Positions 23,265 to 32,189 of a DNA stretch of 64,000 nt are shown piece by piece. The position numbers were made by a program, and so were the translations under genes. The notes under the pieces are model-generated. The model made no database searches and was not told the DNA's origin. It saw only the letters and a program-made list of their open reading frames with translations. This DNA comes from Hydnum rufescens UP504 (taxonomy: Eukaryota > Basidiomycota > Agaricomycetes > Cantharellales > Hydnaceae). The DNA lies in contig MU129103.1 of the NCBI GenBank assembly GCA_014904985.1, positions 21,799-85,798 of the forward strand, given 5' to 3'. How positions within the stretch are numbered: position 1 is the stretch's first letter; every line of letters starts with the position of its first letter.

Positions 23265-23416
23265 GAGCCCACGCACACAACATTTAATGTGCATGGGCTC
23301 ACTCATTCGCCCGTTAATCGCAATTGTGTGCCGGTACTTCATTAGTACCGGCTGTCGGGGCTTTGGCCACTCGCAGAGTTCGAGGTCCGAGACGACGATG
23401 GGTAATCGTTGTCGTC
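23265..23416. repeat. Three extra hairpins inside a cassette exon
   Basis: Consecutive hairpins 23265-23300 (GAGCCCACGCACA arm, one mismatch), 23330-23352 (GCCGGTAC arms) and 23391-23416 (GACGACGAT arms, near-perfect). They are unrelated to the two main hairpin types but lie at the acceptor-proximal side of the exon. Related structures occur at 23990-24020, 28213-28243 and 30847-30871. Confidence 0.6.
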
Positions 23417-23470
23417 ATTTGACATGCGGGAGAGGGGTTGGGCCAGACCAACAGGCTGTAATCCAAGAGG

Positions 23471-23551
23471 CTGATTAGTAAAACATTCAAGTATGCGAAA
23501 GGGCAGCTCCAAGCTGCCCTTTCGCATAACAGTAACAGATAAAATACTTAC
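23471..23551 (-). repeat. Hairpin-intron cassette, short, GGGCAGC class
   Basis: 81 nt. Donor TAAG|GTAAGT, intronic hairpin 23492-23528 (TATGCGAAAGGGCAGC arms), TACTAAT branch, acceptor TCAG. Exonic hairpin 23559-23585 (CCACACCCCAGC arms), with its 3' arm repeated once more to 23601. Confidence 0.7.
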
Positions 23552-23781
23552 CTTATCACCACACCCCAGCAATGCTGGGGTGTGGCATTGCTGGGGTGTG
23601 GTGTGCTCCTTAGTGGACATCGAAGGTTTGTTCTCCACCTTCCTGGTTTGGGTCGCGGTATTCTCAGGTGGTATGCGGTCACAAGATCCGCAGCGATTCA
23701 TAATCGCGATGGGGGAGCCACGGTACCACTGTGGGTGCATCATCGCCATTGGTTACGATGGAGGGTGCGCGGGGATAGGGT

Positions 23782-23871
23782 CTAGAATGAAGATAATTTG
23801 TATTAAGAAATTGTGGGAACACAGAAAGGGCAGCTTAAAGCTTCCCTTTGTGCAAGTAAGAAAATAAGTAC
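23782..23871 (-). repeat. Hairpin-intron cassette, short
   Basis: 90 nt. Donor ACAG|GTACTT, imperfect intronic hairpin 23820-23852 (CACAGAAAGGGCAGC), acceptor TTCTAG. Exonic hairpin 23879-23905. Confidence 0.65.
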
Positions 23872-24057
23872 CTGTTCACCACACCCCAGTGATCCTGGGG
23901 TGTGGTGTCCTGTGTGTGGTGGCGTCCTCGGTCACACTCTTTGTGTTGTTCGGTTATGTGCCAGTGATAATAGTCGAAATTGCCGACGACGACAACAACA
24001 AATGTCGCCGTCGTTGTTTGGGGTGCGAGAGGGGTCGGGGGATGATAGCAAGTGTCC

Positions 24058-24154
24058 CTATAATGAAAATAGAGAATTATTAGTAAGAGCTTAAAGCAGC
24101 GCAAAGGAGGCAGGCCACAAGCTAGCCCCCTCATGCAGGAGCAGTAATACTTAC
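24058..24154 (-). repeat. Hairpin-intron cassette, decayed stem
   Basis: 97 nt. Donor CAAG|GTAAGT, TACTAATA branch, acceptor TTATAG. The intronic hairpin is largely lost. Exonic hairpin 24162-24188 is near-perfect. Confidence 0.6.
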
Positions 24155-24326
24155 CTTGTCACCACACCCCAGTGATGCTGGGGTGTGGTGTCCGGTTTAT
24201 GTCGTCCTTGGTCCTGTTCTTCACGTTGGTCGGTTGTGCGGGTGACAGAACCCACGATTTGTCGTAATGGCGACGACAGGACCATCGCCACCATTCAAGG
24301 TGGGTCGCGGGGGGTAGCGATAGTAT

Positions 24327-24426
24327 CTACAATGAAGATAATTTGGATTGTTAGTAAAACCATTAAGCAACACAAAAAGGGCAGCTTAAAGCTGCCCTTG
24401 TTGCACGAATAAATAATGGGACTTAT
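24327..24426 (-). repeat. Hairpin-intron cassette, donor mutated
   Basis: Intronic hairpin 24368-24403 (AAGGGCAGCTTAAAGCTGCC core), TACTAACA branch, acceptor TTGTAG. The donor reads AAG|ATAAGT (GT to AT), so it should not splice normally. Confidence 0.6.
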
Positions 24427-24429
24427 CTT

Positions 24430-25135
24430 ATCACCACCCCCCAGCATTGCTGGAGGTGGTGCCTCGTTTATACCATCTGTAGTCTCACGTTTTGCCTTGT
24501 TCGGGTGTATGGGCTACAGAACCCATTATCAGAGCTGAACCGTCTGTATCAGCTTATCGTGCATCGGAGGGTATCACAGTAGGGGATTGGACCAACGGCC
24601 AGGAGCTCCTTAACCTCCAGCCAATAAAGAATGGGCATTGACGTAGCATCCTGCATGTAGCCACACTTCTGTCAGCTCCCTAAGCAGTTCACCGCAGTCA
24701 TTTTCGTACCTGGAAAGACTCCACCTGGTTGTATGGACGCAGAGACCGCTGTCCAATTATGGAGACAAGGAATCGCGCTTAAGCATGTCTTTGAACAGGA
24801 GGGGTAATGTGGTATTGCGCCCCTTCCTTCGATTCAAGCCTCCAGCCTGCGAGCTGCCAAAGGAACCGCCAATGCTCAGAATATCTCTGCAACCCAAATC
24901 CATAAGGCTCGCTCCTGTGGCGATCAATTCTCCTTCAATTCCAATGGCTGGCCAAGTGAGCCATTCTCAGGCACTCGTGGTGGGGGGCCATGATACATTG
25001 TTACCAGCTTCATCGCAACTAGGATGCATGGTCCTGCCACTAAGGGGAGTCAAACGAGACTTCCAGCCCCGAGTTTGGGTTGGGGAGCAAAGGAGTGAGG
25101 AGAAACGCCCCTCAAACTTTTGCGTGATCGCGGCC
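24430..25135. other. No gene recognised
   Basis: Relatively CpG-rich DNA inside the array. An open frame beginning at 24785 shows no family motif. It could be a captured host fragment. Confidence 0.3.
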
Positions 25136-25160
25136 NNNNNNNNNNNNNNNNNNNNNNNNN
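25136..25160. other. Assembly gap (25 N)
   Basis: A run of N in the supplied sequence, adjoining a G/T-rich repeat that is probably hard to assemble. Confidence 0.95.
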
Positions 25161-25505
25161 GCAGGGGGTTGGTCAGTGGGTCTTTGTTTGGATTTGGGTT
25201 GCAGGGTCTTCATTTGGTGGGTTTGGGCTCATGGGGGTTGGCTCGGTGGGTCTTTGTTCGGATTTGGGGTCATGGAGTCTTTGTTTGGTGGGTTTGGGCT
25301 CACAGGGTTTGGCTCAGCAGGTCTTTGTTCAGATTTGGGGTCACAGGGTCTTCGTTTGGCAGGTTTGGGCTTGCAGGGTTTGGCTTGGTGGGTCTTCATT
25401 CGGATTTGGGGTCACGGGGTCTTCATTTGGTGGGTTTGGGGTTGTGGGGTTTGGCTCAGTGGGTCTTCATTCGGCAGTCTTGGGATTGGGGGTTCATGCA
25501 GGTTC
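25161..25505 (+). repeat. G/T-rich tandem repeat
   Basis: Degenerate repeats built from GGGTCTTCATTTGGTGGGTT and GGATTTGGGGTCA-like words with a roughly 100-bp period. The strand has very few C residues, so all three forward frames stay open. I do not regard the open frames as genes. Confidence 0.7.
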
Positions 25506-25516
25506 AAGTCTGAGAT

Positions 25517-25621
25517 CTAGAAAAAATAAATAATATATTAGTTAAAGAATATATGCATCACAAGAAGAGCAGCCATAGGCTGCTCTTCTGGCACAAAAGT
25601 ATCTAAGGATATGATACTTAC
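25517..25621 (-). repeat. Hairpin-intron cassette
   Basis: 105 nt. Donor CTGG|GTAAGT, intronic hairpin 25563-25589 (AGAAGAGCAGCC arms), CTAATATA branch, acceptor TTCTAG. The flank after the donor resembles 16310-16345 and 18700-18770. Confidence 0.7.
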
Positions 25622-25639
25622 CCAGGCTGGTCAGCCATA

Positions 25640-26345
25640 TTTGATACCTATGATAGGTATCAAATTTGGGGCACTTTTTGGTACCTAAGTAGGTCCAATT
25701 GTGATGGGGTGCCATAGGGGTGCCAATTGATAATTCAATATCAGAGAATCAGCCCAAGTGGGGCCCAAATTGGGTATATGGGCCCCAATGTGGTGCCATG
25801 GGGCCCCAATGTGGCTCCAAAATGAACCCCTTCATAGTTTCCACACCACTGAGGCACTAATCTGCATTTATGTTTAATTATGTAATACCCAAATGTGGAA
25901 AATGCAGAAAATAAGTACATCCACAGTGTCCCCAAGCCATCCAGCCCAATCCAGCAGCCGATCTTGTAGTATACATACATCAAATTGCATATGTTACCTT
26001 GGATATTTGTGCTTGAAAGGCTTACCATACAGTAACCATAAGTTATGGGATGATATATTATATGGGTGCATGGTATATATTCCTACTGCCAAGCTGCTTT
26101 ATAATCACCATCAGCAATGGCGGGATTTCCTTATTTGGAAATCACATGTGCATATGAACTCGCACTTCATTCTGCATTCTAGCCTGCTACAGGGCTTTTT
26201 TTTGGATTCTAATTGGGTGGTTCAATACCCTGGATTTATCTCTATTTTTATGGTACAAAGAAGAGACTACAGAGGAAAGAATACAAAATTGAATTTACAA
26301 AAAAAAAATATATATATATATATTACACATGCCCGGTGCCTACAG
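25640..26345. other. No gene recognised; small palindromes
   Basis: Contains a GATACCTATGATAGGTATC palindrome near 25650 and a GGTACCTAAGTAGGTCC segment shared with 18750. A poly-A/TA run lies at 26300-26325. A GCCCGGTGCC/GGCACC half-palindrome directly precedes element B. Confidence 0.35.
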
Positions 26346-26352
26346 GCACCAG

Positions 26353-28036
26353 TATAGAAGAAGGGTTAGGAGCTCCGATGACTGTCAAATCAAAATCTGG
26401 TTCAGCCAGTGTGTAGATAGGAGACTGTGTTTCTGTTTATTCAAATGGGTTGGTTCGCTTCGATGGTTGATCACTCTCTGCAAGATATGTATGTGTTTAT
26501 TGGAGAATGGAATGTGATATGGACTAGCAATAGTCAATGATATATCGTAGATGCTTATAAGAAGGCTTATACGTCGTATGGAATGCTTATAGAAAGGCTT
26601 ATATGTGGAGGATGCTTATAGGAAGGCTTATACGTCTGGGATGCTTGTGGAAAGGCTTATACGTGTTCGTGTTGTGTTTGTTCGTTTACTTATATTTGTG
26701 TGTCCTTGTTTACGTCCTCTGAGTCAAAATGCGGATATCTGTGGGCTATAGAATGGTCAGCGCTTGGTTAGTTTGGTTAGTATGCTTCAATCTTCTTCCC
26801 TGACTCGTATTTTTGTTATGCTTACCTTTTCCCTGGATGTCCAGCAACTCTAACCTTAGGTTCTGCAACTATCCTTGGCTTCAGTATTTTGCGTAGATGG
26901 CTTCCAGTAGCTTGGTCTCAACAACCTTGAAGATGACTTAGCTCCAGATGGCTTTAGATAGACAGTTCTTTAGATATTAAGCAGAATGGTAGACAGTAGT
27001 TGACAGTGGTTCATTTCCAGAGTGAGGAGATGGGGGGGAACAAGAAAATCTGCTAGCTTATATACCTATCTGAAGGTGGCTGTGCATGGAGCAAGAACAA
27101 AAGAGTAATAAAGCTATGAGATCATAGTGATGTCATGGGGGAGTCATAGTGGAGTAGAACAAAAGAGTAATAAAGAAATGATGTCATAATGCGGTCATAG
27201 CTGAGTCATCCACAGAGTGTGATGTCATAGTGAAGTCATAGTGATGTCATTCATAAAGAGAACAAAAGGATTCATAAAGGGAATGATGTCACTAATTTGC
27301 TGAGCTTGTGGAGTGGTTGGAGCATGATGTCACTGATCTTGTGATGTGTTTTGGGGCTCATGGGAAGTGAAATTAAAGGACATCTCCGGGTTCTGGAGAT
27401 TAATCTGAGCATAGTCCAGTGGTTAAGGTGTTTTTGTTACTGGTTAATAAAAGGAACAAGTGCATGGTGTGGGATTCGATGCAGAGACAGCAGTTTGTAT
27501 CCGTAATAGGCGTGCTTGGTATCATTCAATGCGGATTTTTAACAGCTTTCTGGGCGCGGTGGTTCCGAGCAGATCCGGTGTAAACTGACGGAGAAATTCG
27601 TTTTTTACTGATGGGTGTTAATTCTGATAGTAATATCATTCTGTAGAGTTCAGTTTTAATCTGTTCTTCGCGTGCTCAGTACCGTTGGATGCGGATTTTT
27701 TATATCTTTCTAGGCGCGGTTGTTCCGAGAGTATTGAATGCGAACTGACGGAGGTATTCATTTTTTACTGGAAATCCTGGATTTTAATAATAAAATTGGC
27801 CTGGAGAGTGCAGTTTTGGTCCGTTCAACTTGTGTTTGGTACCGTTCGAAAGGTGTGAATCGTAGCTTTCTAAGCGTTATATGGGTGTACCTCTCCGATC
27901 AAAACTGACGGAGTTATAAAACGAATTTCGTTTCTGCGCGTAGCCATAATTAATCTCATAATCGGTCATGTGATCGTCCAATGGCTGGAAGTTGTGTAAT
28001 TTCGCTTTTTCTGATACTGGATGTTTTTATCTTCCA
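26353..28036 (+). mobile_element. Element B (1.68 kb), inserted in a hairpin stem
   Basis: A second copy of the element A family with the same termini (TATAGAAGAAGG...ATCTTCCA). Flanks are CACCAG (26347-26352) and CACCGG (28037-28042), a 6-bp duplication with one mismatch. Taking it out joins GCCCGGTGCC-TACA-GGCACCGGGC, a perfect hairpin. Inside are direct repeats of a GGATGCTTATAGAAAGGCTTA type (26540-26650), the TCCAGCAACTCTAACCTTAG block, GTCATAGTGATGTCAT repeats, and the 170-bp modules in 27480-27980. No gene is visible. Confidence 0.65.
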
Positions 28037-28212
28037 CACCGGGCACACGACTTGATAGGCGAGAATGTGGGAAAGATCCTAGGGGCCGATGCACACAAAT
28101 TTTTGAGTGTATGGGTGCCCTGGCCCCTCCGTCGTTCTTGATTTTGTACGGGTGGTCCTGTTGTACCAGCCATGGCTGTGGCGGGTCCTAGGAGTGCAAA
28201 TCGTCGATGGCA

Positions 28213-28243
28213 AGGGCGATCCTGTCATTATGGGATCGCCCTT
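28213..28243. repeat. Hairpin inside a cassette exon
   Basis: Near-perfect stem AAGGGCGATCC/GGGATCGCCCTT around CTGTCATTAT. Same position class as the hairpins at 23391 and 30847. Confidence 0.6.
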
Positions 28244-28288
28244 ATCATCAGTCGGGGGAGGGACGAGGCTGGGGAATAACATTAATCC

Positions 28289-28435
28289 CTATGATGGAAA
28301 TAATTCATGTTGTTAGCATGAAATTTAAGCTGTGCGAACAGGGCAGCTTAAAGCTGCCCTATTCATGCTAAAAGGGAGGCAAGTTTGGGGAACTTAGCAT
28401 ATTACTACACCCAGCAACACCGGGGTGTGGTGGCT
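28289..28435 (-). repeat. Decayed hairpin-intron cassette
   Basis: Intronic hairpin core 28340-28360 (AGGGCAGCTTAAAGCTGCCC), acceptor ATCATAG. The donor region (TAATATGCTAAG) is altered, and the exonic hairpin (28407-28432) is degraded. Confidence 0.5.
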
Positions 28436-28595
28436 TGCTTATTGTGCGGGTAGTTTGCGTCTTCGGCTTCTTTGGTCATGCGGGTCATGCAGGTCATGCG
28501 GAGGTGCAGGGCAGTCACTTGTTCCCAATGACAATGGTGGGATTCCCAGTGTGGTCATTGGTTGAGGTGGGGGGGGCAGGCAAGATTGATTGTCC

Positions 28596-28702
28596 CTAAA
28601 ATGAAAATGATCAAACGGTTAGTACATGATTAAAGCAGCACAAAAAAGGGCTGCCTTAGGCTGCCCTTGGTGCAAAATGAGACAAAGCAGGCATATACTT
28701 AC
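28596..28702 (-). repeat. Hairpin-intron cassette
   Basis: 107 nt. Donor TAAG|GTAAGT, intronic hairpin about 28637-28673 (AGGGCTGCC variant core), TACTAACC branch, acceptor TTTTAG. Confidence 0.65.
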
Positions 28703-28878
28703 CTTATTACCATACCCCAGCTTTGCTGTGGTTTCCAGTCTCAGGTGATTTATTGCCGGTTTCTCTAGCGGAGTGGGGTCATATGACCCTGCAACCATTT
28801 GCGATAACGGCCGGATCATCAGGTGGCGGTGTGAACGTGTTCATTTGAAGGGCATGAGGATGGTGGGCAGCAGTGATT

Positions 28879-28959
28879 CTGTAATGAGAGAATTGAAACC
28901 ATTAGTAAAAAATAAAAGTCATAGAAAGAAGGCAGCTTAAAAGCTGCCCTCTACGCTAC
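28879..28959 (-). repeat. Hairpin-intron cassette, short
   Basis: 81 nt. Donor TAAG|GTAGCG, hairpin 28926-28950 (GGCAGCTTTTAAGCTGCC core), TACTAATG branch, acceptor TTACAG. Exonic hairpin 28969-28993 is imperfect. Confidence 0.6.
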
Positions 28960-29136
28960 CTTATTGTTGCACCCCAGCAAGGCTAGGGTGTGGCAGTTTA
29001 TTTACACCATGGGGTGGGTATCTTCAGTCGAGGTTGCGCGAAACCATAGGATCCGTGATAGTCCATGAAAAGATGAAGGCATTGCTGCCATGATCCTCAT
29101 GCGACTCCAGTGAGTCGATGGTCAAAGCAAAGGTGC

Positions 29137-29218
29137 CTATACGGAAGAAATTTGAAAGGTCAGTTAAGAGTGATAAAAGGAGCGAGTTTAAACTCGCTCC
29201 TGACACAAAGATACTTAC
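29137..29218 (-). repeat. Hairpin-intron cassette, new stem sequence
   Basis: 82 nt. Donor TGAG|GTAAGT, perfect hairpin 29178-29201 (AGGAGCGAGTTT and its complement), acceptor GTATAG. The stem differs from all others yet is fully paired. Confidence 0.65.
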
Positions 29219-29344
29219 CTCATCATGGCACTGGGGTGTAGATCGCGTGCTCCTTTGCGCGGATTACGGAATCGAAATTGGCGACAGACAAAGCTGAAAC
29301 TCAACAGCGGCACATGCTGGGTTCAAAAAACCCAAAGGGGAGCA

Positions 29345-30350
29345 TGCCACAGGGTACTGTGACAGGGTCTATATGCAGACCAGTGCTAGGTGAATGATAT
29401 TTTATTATTATTTTTCTGTGAAGATTCAGGGGGGAAGCAAGAATGAGCCAGATACCAAATAAGGCAATATATGGCAGGGGTTGGGGCAGTCTGTATGGAT
29501 CAGAGTCATCCCAAGATTAAATATTATTATCCCATATATATACTACAAGATCCAGGCATGAAAATGGATGTCCAAACAATCCCAAAATTTCCCAATCCTC
29601 ATTTTTTATTTAGGCATATACAGTGAGTCTGACAGTCTGGAATTGTAGTTCTCTCAACTGTTTGGTAGTTGAATAGCATACTATACTTCATCTGATAGTT
29701 TCCCCTCTCCACAATGGCCCAGATATGTCCAGAGATGGCCAAGACTTGAATTTCCTTATTTGGGTAAGTGTATTTCCTCCTTTGTGCAGTCATAGCACAG
29801 TATTAGAGCCTAGGAAGCTGGGATTAGAATGTGATCTAGTCTGGCCACAAAATATAATTTTTTTCAGAATTTTTAAGACAAATAATATGTCACGGGTTCC
29901 GCATATCCAGAGTGGCTCTGATTCTCAGAATCAGAGCCACTCTGGATATGCGGAACCCATGACATATTATTTGTCTTAAAAATTCTGAAAAAAATTATAT
30001 TTTGTGGCCAGACTAGATCACATTCTAATCCCAGCTTCCTAGGCTCTAATACTGTGCTATGACTGCACAAAGGAGGAAATACACTTACCCAAATAAGGAA
30101 ATTCAAGTCTTGGCCATCTCTGGACATATCTGGGCCATTGTGGCATTGGAAAAATTCTCAGATAAAGTCTGGTGTGTTATTTAAGTAGGACACAGTTGAA
30201 AGAACCAAGCACTCACAAGGCCAGACTGTTGGGCTTAGTGCATATACTGTAACTTGGAAATAGGGGTTTGGGAAATTTTAAAATTGTTTTGATATCCATG
30301 TTAACATATCTACCTTGTAGATATATATGTGTTATCCCAATATTTTATTT
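29345..30350. repeat. Insert in array centre, with a 430-bp palindrome
   Basis: AT-rich DNA dominated by a near-perfect palindrome 29712-30140 centred at about 29926 (CCAGAGTGGCTCTGATTC and its complement with no spacer). Mirror open frames of 84 residues on both strands follow directly from the symmetry and are not evidence for a gene. I saw no protein motif. Confidence 0.75.
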
Positions 30351-30641
30351 TTGGGGCACCCTGATCCATACAGGCGACCCAAGCCCCTGTTCAGTGTCAT
30401 AATGCATTGCCATATTCGGATTTTGCTCATTCTTGCCTTTTTCTTCCATATTATTATCAAAATAATTATCAAATATAACATAACACACATTTCCTTTCGT
30501 ATATACACTTCCACAATGCTCTGTGGTGTCTTTCTGCCTGGGGTTCGGCGCTTTTTTGAATCCAGAGCCTGCTGGCATTGAGTCTCGGCTTCACCCGACA
30601 GCCATATCGGGGATACCACGAGCAAGCGCCCAAACGAGGTG

Positions 30642-30782
30642 CATCACACCACACCCCAGCCGTGCTGGGGTGTGGTGATGAGGTAAGTAATTTTTTTGTT
30701 TATGATTTCTTCCAGAGGGAGCGGCTTTAAGCTGCTCCTCCGGGTGGGTTTAATTTTGTACTCATAACTTTTCTCACCGTAG
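30642..30782 (+). repeat. Plus-strand cassette of the second array
   Basis: Exonic hairpin 30642-30680 (extended CCACACCCCAGC arms). Donor TGAG|GTAAGT at 30683, intronic hairpin about 30719-30739 (GGAGCGGCTTTAAGCTGCTCC), CATAAC branch, acceptor ACCGTAG at 30782. Opposite orientation to the 19-29 kb cassettes. Confidence 0.7.
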
Positions 30783-30912
30783 AGTCGATTGCCATTGCCC
30801 GTACCCCCGCCATCTCAAAAAATGATGCCGATCCGGCTATGACATGACGACAACGATCCCCTCGTTGTCGTTATGAGCTTCTGGTAGCCCTGGTCCACAG
30901 CAAAGTCGCCCC

Positions 30913-31143
30913 ATGACTTCTGTTGAATTTGACACGGAATGGCTAAGCAGGCAACTCTATAGTGTGCGCCAGGGAAACCCAGCTTCTGTGACCGTTGGGA
31001 TGCAACATATGGAGATGCAGTTGATCGCGCATAAAACACCTGTCAAGGGTACCCCGCTCAGTTTCAACTTGAATATCTGGCCAACCGTTGGGGGCACAAT
31101 GAACTCGGACATTCGCCAGATCACGAAGGTGGGCAATTGCTGA
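30913..31143 (+). CDS. Small ORF, function unknown
   Basis: A 76-residue frame starting MTSVEFDTEWLSRQLY. It lies downstream of the last cassette acceptor (30782), so it could be in its 3' exon. The DNA here is CpG-richer than its surroundings, suggesting a captured or less mutated fragment. I recognise no family. A perfect hairpin (ACGACAACGA/TCGTTGTCGT) lies just upstream at 30847-30871. Confidence 0.25.
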   Translation: MTSVEFDTEWLSRQLYSVRQGNPASVTVGMQHMEMQLIAHKTPVKGTPLSFNLNIWPTVGGTMNSDIRQITKVGNC

Positions 31144-31149
31144 TCTCAG

Positions 31150-31660
31150 CAGCAGCAGTGTTTCTTCAAATTTGGAGAGTTTTGCACATACAAAAGTTCA
31201 ACCGGCGTGGCGAATAATATTGGAACCAGAGCTGGATCGACCTCGGTATTTCAAGCCCACTGCGTAGTCCTCTTCCTCTTTGTTATCAACCTGTTTGTTG
31301 TCAATACCTTCATCATCTCCATTGTCATCGTCATCTTCGTCATCGCCCCATTATCATCATCTTCGTCTCCTTCCCCCCCTTGGCATTATGTTTTTCTCCT
31401 TCGTTTCTGATGTATGTATGGATTTATGTATGTATGTAATGATACATCTAGGATGAATATAGTCGTCCACCTGCTCTACATTTTCCCACCCACCCTTAGA
31501 ATAATTTCGAGTATGTAGTCGAACTGCTCTTGGCCCCCTGCGGGAGCCTACACGGTATGTAAATGAGAATTCCGACCAACGCGCTCTTCATTCAGACCTG
31601 GAGAAATTATGGCAATCGCCAATATCGATTCATTCTCAGTGTCTTATCTCTCGATACTGT
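31150..31660. other. No gene recognised; simple repeats
   Basis: A CATCATC/GTCATCGTCATC-rich stretch (about 31300-31370) and an ATGTATGTATG run (about 31410-31440). Confidence 0.4.
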
Positions 31661-31662
31661 GT

Positions 31663-32115
31663 CTGGAGTTTGACAGCATGTCACGCTCCAAACTCTGACC
31701 GTACTACACCATCTCTACATAAATCTTGTGGTCTGGAGTTTGACAGTGCCTTGCGCTCCCAACCCCGACCACACTACACTTGACTTCCTAGAATCTCTCT
31801 GTTGTGGTCTGGAGTTTGACAGTGCTTTGCACTCCCAACTCCGACTGCTCCACTCCCAACTTTTTGACATATCTGTTGTGGTTGAGTTTGACAGTGCCTT
31901 GCACTCCCAACTCTGGCTGCACTCACTCCAACTTTTCCACACATCCATTGTGGTCTGGAGTTTGACAGTGCTTTGCACTCCCAACTCCGACTACCCTAGT
32001 CTCAACTTTTCCACACATCTGTCATGGCCTGGAGTTTGACAGTACACTGCATTGTGCTCCCAACTCCAGCTGTGTTAATATCTGGTTTTCCATCCAGCCG
32101 TCATGGTTTGGATTT
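31663..32115 (+). repeat. Minisatellite, period about 72-78 bp, six to seven units
   Basis: Each unit starts CTGGAGTTTGACAGTGC and contains TTGCACTCCCAACTCCGAC and, in later units, CAACTTTTCCACACATC. Unit starts fall near 31665, 31733, 31809, 31881, 31955 and 32030. It ends just upstream of the broken gene at 32190. Confidence 0.85.
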
Positions 32116-32189
32116 TGACACTGCACCTATTGCACTCCCCTGCTGCTAAAATCCCAAGTTCCATAACAACATACTCCTTCACATTCGCT

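Larger units (their letters stand above)
18850..30785. repeat. Second hairpin-intron array, nested and decayed
   Basis: An AT-rich edge (about 18858-18893) resembles the outer edge of the first array (12463-12500). Minus-oriented cassettes then run to about 29.2 kb, and one plus-oriented cassette lies at 30642-30782. Between them, at 29290-29345 and 30540-30600, are diverged versions of the central segment of the foldback element in opposite orientations. I infer one large foldback with a long left arm and a short right arm, disrupted by elements A and B, a G/T-rich repeat, a gap and a palindrome. I did not find its terminal repeats. Confidence 0.55.

Noticed and set aside
24785..25533. Overlapping 114-242 residue frames across the 25-N gap
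   Set aside because: All frames are open through compositional bias of the G/T-rich repeat and one crosses an assembly gap.
29764..29792. GTAAGT...TTGTGCAG resembling a mini-intron in the palindrome arm
   Set aside because: Only about 29 nt between sites, too short for a fungal spliceosomal intron, with no branch site or hairpin as in the cassettes.
29725..30127. Identical 84-residue ORFs on opposite strands
   Set aside because: They are the inevitable consequence of the spacer-free palindrome and match no protein motif.
12500..30785. CRISPR-like array of palindromic repeats
   Set aside because: Regular palindromes, but the spacers are homologous to one another, the stems vary, strands switch at a centre, and the setting is eukaryotic with splice signals.
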